DNA from: RYN-433 sp036558265
Lineage (GTDB): Bacteria; Planctomycetota; Phycisphaerae; Tepidisphaerales; Tepidisphaeraceae
Assembly (NCBI GenBank): GCA_036558265.1
Contig: DATBFY010000163.1
Location: 1-5,007, forward strand
Direction: 5' to 3'
Length of the DNA stretch: 5,007 bases
In this document: positions 1-5,007 of the stretch, one piece after another
Layout of the letters: each line of letters starts with the position of its first letter
Position numbering within the stretch: position 1 is the stretch's first letter
The notes under the pieces: generated by a model
Told to the model about the DNA's origin: nothing
Databases searched by the model: none
The model's input: the letters and a program-made list of their open reading frames with translations, nothing else
Made by a program: the position numbers and the translations under genes

Positions 1-35
1 TCTGCCAACCCCTGCGACTTCGGATCGGCCTTGAG
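1..35 (-). other. Open frame continuing past the TAG of the PSCyt1/PSCyt2 gene
   Basis: Reading on past the TAG at 38-36 in the same frame gives eleven more sense codons to the window edge: LKADPKSQGLA. From memory of the family, PSCyt1/PSCyt2/PSD1 proteins have at this point a Trp-containing helix, then a segment like 'LxADPKxxxLADP', then a conserved 'LRQVLYGP' stretch. The bases therefore look like continuing coding sequence rather than a 3' untranslated region. This is inferred from eleven codons; the decisive sequence lies to the left of the window. Confidence 0.5.
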
Positions 36-1649
36 CTACCCCTTCCACCGCCGATCCACCTCCTGGAACAACTTCCCGTACGCGATCGCCACGTCCCGCA
101 TCGTCGCCGGCGTAATCGCGCCAAGCGCCTCGACCACGTGATGATTTGTATATCGCAATCGCTCGTCGCTCAGGCCGCGCAGGATGCTCGCCGCCTGTTC
201 CGAAAAGTTCCCCGCTGGCAATTTCGCCAGCTCGTGCCACGGGCCCCAGATGCGCGACCAGTGCTTGCCCTGGGCAAACAGGTACTGCTGCCATTGCCGG
301 ACGATCACGGGGTAGATGTCGTTCCCGTCCCGGAACGAGTAGAACAACTCGTCGGGCAACTTCTCGACGTCGAGGACGGCCAGCAGGTAATCCGCCGTCC
401 GCGCCCGGGCACGCTGGGCGACCTCGTCGCACTTTTTCGCGAAGGTTTCGTTCAGCTTATCGGTCCGCTCCTTGAGCCCAGCTTCATATGCCAGGTACTC
501 GGGCGTCCTGGTCGCCGGGGGTCCTTGCAGCGGCACGATCCGCTCGCTGCAGGCGTCGAACACGCCATAGAGCGAGTAGTAGTCTCGTTGCGGGATGGGG
601 TCGAACTTGTGGTCGTGGCACCGCGCGCACCCCACGGATAGTGCTTGCGTCGTTCGGGTCAGGGTGTCGATGCGGTCGTCGATGATGTCGTGGATTACCC
701 CTAAGAACCTCCGGCCCACCGTCAGGAATCCCATGGCCGCCAGGTCTTCGCGCGGGCAGTCCATCTGGTCGGCTGCGATCTGGAGCTTGAGGAACTGGTC
801 GTATGGCAGATCCTTGTTCAATGCGCGGATCACCCAGTCCCGGTAGTTATGCGAGTGGACGAACCGCGGGTCTTCCCGGTCCGTGTAGACGTAACCCTTG
901 GTGTCTGCATACCGCGCCAGGTCCAGCCAATACCTGCCCCACCGCTCGCCATACCGCGGCGACGCGAGCAAACGATCAACCACCTTCGCGAAGGCGTCGG
1001 GCGAGTCATCATGCTCAAACGCCTCGACTTCTTCGAACGACGGGGGTAGTCCCCACAGGTCGTAGTAGGCGCGGCGGATCAGCGTTCGCTTGTCCGCGGG
1101 AGGTGATGGGCTCAGGCCCTTCTCTTCCAGCTTCGCCAAAACGAACGCATCGACCGGTGTGCGAATCCAACCGGGGTTCTTCACTGCCGGGATCGCGACT
1201 TCCCGCACCGGCTGGAACGCCCAGTGCGATCGAAAATCCTTCGCCGGGGCGGCGGTCTGGGCGGTTTGCGTGCGGGGATCGGGCGCCCCCATCTTCACCC
1301 AGGCCTCGAAATCCTGGACGACCGCCGCCGAGAGTTGCTTCTTGGGCGGCATCTGGAGATCCGAATTCGTGTAGCGGATGGCCTGGACGAGCGGGCTATT
1401 GTCCGGGTCGCCGGGGAGGATGGCGGGCTTGCCCGATTCGCCGCCTTTGAGCACCGCCTCGCGCGAGTCGATCCTGAACCCGCCCTTGATCTTCTGTGCC
1501 TCGGCGCTGTGGCACTTGTAGCACTCGGCCGTAAGTATTGGCCGGATCTTCTTTTCGAAGAACTCGGTGCCGTCGTCCGCCGCATGCGCGAACATGCACA
1601 GGCAGAGGGATGCCAGGACTGACAGTAAGCAGATCCGACCGAGTGACAT
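36..1649 (-). CDS. PSCyt1 + PSCyt2 (DUF1549) planctomycete cytochrome c protein, apparently cut short before PSD1
   Basis: This is a predicted exported haem-binding protein of unknown biochemical role, 537 residues from the ATG at 1649. Residues 1-23 form a signal peptide: MSLGR, a hydrophobic stretch, then AHA before the likely cleavage site. The PSCyt1 domain follows, with haem motif CYKCH (43-47) and a candidate axial Met in LQMPPKK (about 100). PSCyt2/DUF1549 spans about 141-361, with HWAFQPV, GLPPSFEEV, ERWGRYWLDLARYAD and a second haem motif CARCHDHKFDP starting at 341. Family members usually run to 700-1000 residues and end in a PSD1/DUF1553 domain, which is missing here because of the TAG at 38-36. 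The downstream frame stays open and family-like, so the gene is probably disrupted or miscalled there. The start could be an in-frame GTG at 1691, which would add 14 residues and overlap the enolase-like gene. I prefer the ATG because it gives a compact signal peptide and a 20-base gap. No clear Shine-Dalgarno sequence precedes it. Confidence 0.85.
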   Translation of the reverse strand: MSLGRICLLSVLASLCLCMFAHAADDGTEFFEKKIRPILTAECYKCHSAEAQKIKGGFRIDSREAVLKGGESGKPAILPGDPDNSPLVQAIRYTNSDLQMPPKKQLSAAVVQDFEAWVKMGAPDPRTQTAQTAAPAKDFRSHWAFQPVREVAIPAVKNPGWIRTPVDAFVLAKLEEKGLSPSPPADKRTLIRRAYYDLWGLPPSFEEVEAFEHDDSPDAFAKVVDRLLASPRYGERWGRYWLDLARYADTKGYVYTDREDPRFVHSHNYRDWVIRALNKDLPYDQFLKLQIAADQMDCPREDLAAMGFLTVGRRFLGVIHDIIDDRIDTLTRTTQALSVGCARCHDHKFDPIPQRDYYSLYGVFDACSERIVPLQGPPATRTPEYLAYEAGLKERTDKLNETFAKKCDEVAQRARARTADYLLAVLDVEKLPDELFYSFRDGNDIYPVIVRQWQQYLFAQGKHWSRIWGPWHELAKLPAGNFSEQAASILRGLSDERLRYTNHHVVEALGAITPATMRDVAIAYGKLFQEVDRRWKG

Positions 1650-1669
1650 GAGCAATCCAGTATACCGCC

Positions 1670-2956
1670 TCACGTTGGTTGGCGTGGCCACTCGGTTACG
1701 GCAAATCGCGTTGCCTGTTCGATTTCGAGCAAGCGATTGTACTTGGCGAGGCGTTCGGATTGGCGGATCGAGCCGACCTTGATCTGGTCGCCGCCCCAGC
1801 CGACGGCCAGGTCGGCCAGCCAGTCGTCCTCGGTCTCGCCGCTGCGGGCGCTGATCGTGACGCGCCAGTCGGCGGACTTGGCGAGATTGAGCGCCTCGGC
1901 GGCTTCGGTCAGGGTGCCGATCTGGTTCACTTTCAGGAGCAGCGCGTCGGCCGCATTGGATTTGATCGCCCGCTGAATGCGCTGCGGATTGGTGCAGAGG
2001 AAGTCGTCGCCGAGCGTCAGCGCGCGGCCGCTAAGCCGCAAGCGGAGGCTGGGCCAGTGGTTCCAGTCTTCTTCCGATAGACCATCTTCGAGACTGACGA
2101 TTTTGAACTCGTCCACCCATTTTGCGAGGCGCTCGATCATCTGATCGCTCGAGAGCGCCGCGGACCCGATGTGATATCGCCCATCCCGGTGGAAATGGGT
2201 GGAGGCGACATCTACGGCCAGGGCAACTTCGCGTCCCAACTCATAGCCGCCCAACTCGATGGCCTGGCGGGCGTCGGCGAGCATGTCCTCGACCGATTTG
2301 AACGGCGGCGCCAGGCCGCCCTCGTCGGCCTTGAGCGAGCGCATGCCGTACTTGCTCGCGATCAGGCGTTCGGCCGCGCGATAAACGGCATCGACGACGG
2401 CCAGTCCGTCATCGATCGATGTTGCGGCGGTGGGGACGACGAGGATGTCCTGGAACTCGACTTGCCCGCCGGCGTGCTTGCCGCCACTGAAGAGGTTGAC
2501 GGTCAATCGCGGGAGGGAGTTGGCCTGCCGTCCCACGAGCCTGGCAAAGTGCTCATAAAGTGGCGTTCGCGACGCTACCGCACAGGCACGGGCAAAAGCG
2601 ATCGAAACCACCAGGATGGCGTTGGCGCCCAGGCGTGCCTTGCTGGGCGTTCCGTCGAGATCGATCATGGTGCGGTCGAGTTGCACTTGGCCATCAATGG
2701 CTTGGCCGACCAATGCGCCGGCGATCTCGCTATTGACGTTTTCGACGGCGCGGCGGCAGCCCAGGTCGCCGTAACGCTTCGGATCGTTGTCGCGGAGTTC
2801 GACGGCCTCGGCCGAGCCGGTCGAGGCGCCGGATGGGACGGAGGCACAACCGACCGCGCCGCCGGCCAGGCGAACCGTCGCCTTGACGGTTGGCCGGCCC
2901 CGGCTGTCGAGCACTTCGATCGCGCGCACCTGTTCGATGAATGCCAAAAGCGTCAC
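1670..2956 (-). CDS. eno: Enolase-family protein (phosphopyruvate hydratase-like) with altered active site
   Basis: The protein is 428 residues, close to the usual bacterial enolase (about 430), and aligns from end to end. Classical enolase interconverts 2-phosphoglycerate and phosphoenolpyruvate in the cytoplasm during glycolysis. Visible signatures are EVLDSRGRPTV (14-24), the mobile Ser loop PSGASTG (41-47), GANAIL (110-115), DEGGLAP (211-217), the metal-site residues D249, E290 (SLEDGL) and D317, the catalytic Lys342 (LLKVNQIG), Arg371-Ser372 in the RSGETED signature, and Lys393. Two active-site positions differ from the canonical enzyme. Residue 170 is Asp (FQDILV) where E. coli has catalytic Glu (IQEFM), and residue 370 is Ala (ISARSGE) where most enolases have His (ISHRSGE). 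GGEHA also reads GGKHA here, with the His kept. It may be a working divergent enolase or a paralogue with another substrate, so the symbol marks the family rather than proven activity. The start is GTG, overlapping the upstream kinase stop by four bases (GTGA), which implies translational coupling. Confidence 0.88.
   Translation of the reverse strand: MTLLAFIEQVRAIEVLDSRGRPTVKATVRLAGGAVGCASVPSGASTGSAEAVELRDNDPKRYGDLGCRRAVENVNSEIAGALVGQAIDGQVQLDRTMIDLDGTPSKARLGANAILVVSIAFARACAVASRTPLYEHFARLVGRQANSLPRLTVNLFSGGKHAGGQVEFQDILVVPTAATSIDDGLAVVDAVYRAAERLIASKYGMRSLKADEGGLAPPFKSVEDMLADARQAIELGGYELGREVALAVDVASTHFHRDGRYHIGSAALSSDQMIERLAKWVDEFKIVSLEDGLSEEDWNHWPSLRLRLSGRALTLGDDFLCTNPQRIQRAIKSNAADALLLKVNQIGTLTEAAEALNLAKSADWRVTISARSGETEDDWLADLAVGWGGDQIKVGSIRQSERLAKYNRLLEIEQATRFAVTEWPRQPT
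2953..2956 (-). other. Four-base GTGA stop/start overlap between kinase and enolase-like genes
   Basis: On the minus strand the bases GTGA carry the GTG start of the enolase-like gene and the TGA stop of the kinase. This arrangement is typical of translational coupling by terminating and reinitiating ribosomes. It supports one transcript and roughly matched synthesis of the two proteins. The GTG is the natural start because the protein then begins eleven residues before the conserved EVLDSRG motif, as expected for enolases. Confidence 0.8.
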
Positions 2957-3975
2957 TCCCTGTGCAGAAATGTCTCGATCAGGTCGTCCATGTCGTCGGG
3001 CAGGCCGTTCATCATCGTCAGGACGACGGCCCGTTGCCAGGCGCGCTGGTCAGGAGTCAGGTATTCCAGTGGGGATCGGCCGGCCACGCGCGCGAGCAGG
3101 CAGCCGAGCGTGTGGCGGACGGCGAATTCCTCCAGATCCCCCGCCCAGCGCACCTCGCCCAGGGCCTGACGATAGGTCTGCCAGTAGAGCCGCGCCGCGC
3201 CGGCGAAGGCGGGGCGATGTTGTGGCAGATGGTGGCCCTTGCTCAATAAATGTGTGAGGGAGAACCCTAAATCGAACGCAGGGTCACCGAAGTGGATCAC
3301 CTCGTGATCGAGGAGAATCAGACGCCCGTCGTGAATCAGCACGTTTTTGGGGCTGTAGTCGCCGTGGACGAGGGTCAGTTGGCGGACGTTGGTCTCGAAG
3401 ATCAGTTCCTTGAGGAATGCCTTGGCCTCGGGCACCTGGGTGGCGGTGTAGCGGTAGTAGGGCTCGACGCGGAGGGATTCGAAGAAGGAGCGGTCGCCGA
3501 AGAGCGCGCCGAATTCGACGCGCCGTTCCCAGCCGCGGCGATGGATCGTGCCCAGGAGATGACCGAACCGATCGACGTGCGCGGGGTCGATACGGCCGGA
3601 CAGGAGAAGCGTCTTCCAGTTCTCATGCGGCTGGGGGACGGCCTCCATGGCGAGGAGGTGATGGGCGGGGTCTTCGAAGACCAGCGGCGTGATCGTGCCG
3701 GGCGGGGCGATCTCGGCGAGGTACTTTAATCCTAAGGCTTCGCGTTCGATGCGGCGGGGGTCGCTGAACCAATCGACCGCGACGCGGAGCTTGGCCAGGG
3801 CCTGCTTGAGGACCCAGGCTTCGCCGGACGGACGTTCGACGAGCACGGTACGGTTGGAGACGCCGCCGGCGAGGACTTGGATGCGCGGGTGTTCGTCGGG
3901 GGCGATTCGGGCGGTGGCGCGGAGGTAGGCGAGGAGTTGGTCGGGATTTTCGATGTCGAGTGGATTGTTGGACAT
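2953..3975 (-). CDS. Aminoglycoside phosphotransferase/choline kinase-fold small-molecule kinase
   Basis: A cytoplasmic ATP-dependent kinase of the APH family, 340 residues, substrate unknown. In order, from the ATG at 3975: a nucleotide-binding loop GGVSNRTVLV (37-46); the ATP-anchoring Lys in VLKQAL (57) with a likely partner Glu in IEREALGL (about 79); a hinge region LAMEAVPQP (109-117); the catalytic loop LVHGDYSPKNVLI (203-214), with Asp206 as base and Asn211 as metal ligand; the metal motif LLDHEV (D223, E225); and FGDPAFDLG (229-237), the usual buried Asp region. The DxE form is also found in methylthioribose kinase and choline kinase, so a sugar or amino-alcohol substrate is as likely as an antibiotic. 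Nothing here specifically suggests drug resistance. An in-frame TTG at 3987 would add four residues. The ATG is preferred, although neither start has a Shine-Dalgarno sequence. The TGA stop overlaps the GTG start of the enolase-like gene. Confidence 0.85.
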   Translation of the reverse strand: MSNNPLDIENPDQLLAYLRATARIAPDEHPRIQVLAGGVSNRTVLVERPSGEAWVLKQALAKLRVAVDWFSDPRRIEREALGLKYLAEIAPPGTITPLVFEDPAHHLLAMEAVPQPHENWKTLLLSGRIDPAHVDRFGHLLGTIHRRGWERRVEFGALFGDRSFFESLRVEPYYRYTATQVPEAKAFLKELIFETNVRQLTLVHGDYSPKNVLIHDGRLILLDHEVIHFGDPAFDLGFSLTHLLSKGHHLPQHRPAFAGAARLYWQTYRQALGEVRWAGDLEEFAVRHTLGCLLARVAGRSPLEYLTPDQRAWQRAVVLTMMNGLPDDMDDLIETFLHRE

Positions 3976-3996
3976 CGGAGGCGTCAAGACGCAAAA

Positions 3997-4018
3997 ACGT
4001 AAAGACGTAAAACGTAAA
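3997..4018. repeat. Three near-tandem ACGTAAA heptamers
   Basis: ACGTAAA occurs at 3997-4003, 4005-4011 and 4012-4018, and a related GACGCAAAA lies just before at 3988-3996. It is the most AT-rich patch in the spacer and sits about 20 bases upstream of the kinase ATG. It could be an operator-like array, or part of a dispersed intergenic repeat of the 'aaaacgtaaagacgc' type that I recall from planctomycete and verrucomicrobial genomes. Confidence 0.55.
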
Positions 4019-4100
4019 GCGGCGATCGAACCCGGCAGTTGTCTTCACACCGGAGTTGCGTGCCGAGTGTCTCGGGCGGCTGCTCCCTGCGTGGCGAAGA

Positions 4101-4119
4101 CACGGGCGGGCCGCCCGTG
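4101..4119. repeat. Perfect 9-bp-arm GC palindrome (CACGGGCGG-G-CCGCCCGTG)
   Basis: The arms CACGGGCGG (4101-4109) and CCGCCCGTG (4111-4119) are exact reverse complements around one G. A weaker outer pairing, GTGG (4091-4094) with CCAC (4120-4123), could extend it across a six-base bulge. It lies about 30 bases downstream of the isomerase-like stop, but no T-run follows on the minus strand, so it is not a standard intrinsic terminator. It could stabilise a 3' end or be the core of a dispersed repeat. Confidence 0.6.
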
Positions 4120-4149
4120 CCACATGAACGGCGTTCCGCACAGTGGAAC

Positions 4150-5007
4150 CTACACGCCCATCAGGTGCTCGAGGATGGCCATTTCCAATTCCTCGTAGTC
4201 GCGGTTGGCGACGGCTTGTTTTTCGATGTTCGAATCGAAGGTGCGGACCTTTTCGACCAGGTGCAGGAACATCTTGCGGCTGTTGGCAAGGTGCCTCGTG
4301 GCGTGCTCGGGCTTGCTGGTGCGCATGGCCTTGGTGTCGAAGGCGACCATGGCGCCGGTCTTGGCGTAGCCGGCCTGCTCGAGGACGCGGACCTGGTTGA
4401 AGGCGGTGCGGAGGTTGGCCGAGCCGAAGGACTTGTCCTGGTCGTATTTCAGGCCGTTCTGGTCGTTCAGGTGGACGCTCCAGAGCTTGCCCATCGACAG
4501 CGCGAAGGCCATGTCGTCGGAAGGGTCGAGTCCGGCGAGGAGCGAGTGGGCGGTCTCGATGAGGCCGCCGACGCGCTTCGGGTCGTTCGAGATCGACGCC
4601 AGCGCCAAGGCGTGGCCGATCGTGGGGATGTAGGCCTGGTCCATCGGCTCGTTGGGCTTGGGCTCGATGGCGATGCGGATTTTCGCGTCATGGGCGAGCA
4701 TCGCGTTGACGGCGTCGAGCAGCCATTTGTGGGCGTCGATGGCGCGCTTGGACTCGCGGGCGTAGGTCCCCTCGCGCGCCAGCCACAGCACGACGATGCC
4801 GCAGTTCATCAGGTTGGAGATGTCGATGCAGCGCTTGGCGCGGTCGATGGCCCACTGGCGGAGCCTGGGGTCGTTGTTGGTGAAGGCGCCGTCGATCGTG
4901 CGGGGGTCCTCCCAGAGGCGGGGGGCGGTGACCTCGGTGAGCAGGCCTTCGTTGTCGAGCGTCCGCTTCATCTCGCGGGCCTCGCGCTCGATCTGCTGGG
5001 GGTTCTT
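4150..5007 (-). CDS. Xylose isomerase-like TIM-barrel sugar isomerase, 5' end beyond the window
   Basis: The reading frame is open to the right edge; 285 codons are visible, ending in TAG at 4152-4150. A Met codon at 4971 is internal: the twelve residues before it (KNPQQIEREARE) continue the helix expected in the family. Numbered from that Met, the motifs match xylose isomerase (XylA): VLWLAREG (61-68), IEPKPNEP (102-109, with metal Glu103 and catalytic-type Lys105), IETAH (138-142, Glu139 and His142), WSVHLNDQNGLKYDQD (164-179, Asp177 and Asp179), and FDTKAMRT (211-218, Asp212 and Lys214). At the position of XylA metal ligand Asp245 there is His167 in HLND, which recalls the HxND motif of Pseudomonas-type L-rhamnose isomerase. 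The family predicts divalent-metal-dependent aldose-ketose isomerisation in the cytoplasm, but the sugar is unknown. The N-terminal part, which should carry the ring-opening His, lies outside the window. Confidence 0.87.
   Translation of the reverse strand, partial: KNPQQIEREAREMKRTLDNEGLLTEVTAPRLWEDPRTIDGAFTNNDPRLRQWAIDRAKRCIDISNLMNCGIVVLWLAREGTYARESKRAIDAHKWLLDAVNAMLAHDAKIRIAIEPKPNEPMDQAYIPTIGHALALASISNDPKRVGGLIETAHSLLAGLDPSDDMAFALSMGKLWSVHLNDQNGLKYDQDKSFGSANLRTAFNQVRVLEQAGYAKTGAMVAFDTKAMRTSKPEHATRHLANSRKMFLHLVEKVRTFDSNIEKQAVANRDYEELEMAILEHLMGV

Larger units (their letters stand above)
3976..4149. other. Repeat-bearing intergenic spacer
   Basis: These 174 bases separate the isomerase-like stop from the kinase start. 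I find no convincing gene in them. An AT-richer patch at the kinase end holds tandem ACGTAAA copies. The middle is GC-rich, with short inverted matches such as GTGTCT (4067-4072) against AGACAC (4098-4103), and a perfect palindrome at 4101-4119. GTTCC (4133-4137) and GGAAC (4145-4149) could form a weak hairpin just after the isomerase-like stop. Any promoter for the kinase-enolase pair should be here, but I could not identify a convincing -35/-10 pair. Confidence 0.6.

Noticed and set aside
36..38. TAG as a recoded sense codon (for example pyrrolysine or a reassigned code)
   Set aside because: The isomerase-like gene ends at its expected C-terminus with TAG (4152-4150), so TAG works as a normal stop in this genome, and nothing in the window suggests recoding signals.
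803..1450. Plus-strand open frame of 215 codons opposite the PSCyt2 gene
   Set aside because: The composition is rich in Arg, Pro, Gly and Ser, as expected for a shadow frame, and the opposite strand encodes clear PSCyt1/PSCyt2 motifs.
2171..3169. Long plus-strand open frame (332 codons) opposite the enolase-like and kinase genes
   Set aside because: It is antisense to two well-supported genes, has no recognisable motif, and reflects the codon bias of GC-rich coding DNA.
3982..3987. TTGACG as a -35 promoter element for the kinase
   Set aside because: It lies only a few bases upstream of the ATG, leaving no room for a -10 element and leader.
3997..4018. CRISPR-like direct repeats
   Set aside because: The units are seven bases and nearly contiguous, with no unique spacers and no cas genes.
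4101..4119. Intrinsic terminator for the isomerase-like gene
   Set aside because: The minus strand after the palindrome reads TCTTCGCC, without a T-run, and a one-base centre is too tight for the full stem in RNA.
3623..4141. Minus-strand open frame covering the spacer and the kinase N-terminus
   Set aside because: It runs out of frame through the kinase and is very Arg/Pro-rich; its start lies in the repeat-bearing spacer.

Overview
The window looks like a chromosomal segment from a member of the Planctomycetota. It is GC-rich by eye, and the left third encodes a planctomycete-type cytochrome c protein (PSCyt1 + PSCyt2/DUF1549), a family greatly expanded in that phylum. The xylose-isomerase-like TIM-barrel protein at the right edge also resembles a lineage I associate with planctomycetes. 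This assignment rests on reading the proteins, not on a search.

All four genes lie on the minus strand, so transcription runs from right to left. (1) 5007-4150 is the C-terminal part of a sugar-isomerase-like TIM-barrel protein whose 5' end lies beyond the window. (2) 4149-3976 is a 174-base spacer with three ACGTAAA copies and a perfect GC-rich palindrome. It resembles a dispersed intergenic repeat more than a gene. (3) 3975-2953 is a phosphotransferase of the aminoglycoside phosphotransferase/choline kinase fold. (4) 2956-1670 is an enolase-family protein whose GTG start overlaps the kinase stop by four bases (GTGA). (5) 1649-36 is an exported cytochrome c/PSCyt2 protein that begins 20 bases after the enolase stop and ends early at a TAG.

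The kinase and enolase-like genes are almost certainly one transcription and translation unit. The cytochrome gene may be co-transcribed with them, but no shared biochemical role is evident. The isomerase-like gene is probably separate or only loosely linked because of the repeat-bearing spacer.

The main points of interest are: an enolase homologue that keeps the fold and metal-site residues but has Asp for one catalytic Glu and Ala for the active-site His; its tight coupling to an uncharacterised small-molecule kinase; a XylA-like protein with His replacing one metal-binding Asp, as in L-rhamnose isomerase; and an in-frame TAG that appears to truncate the PSCyt2 protein while family-like sequence continues beyond it. 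I found no RNA gene, CRISPR array, insertion sequence or phage element.
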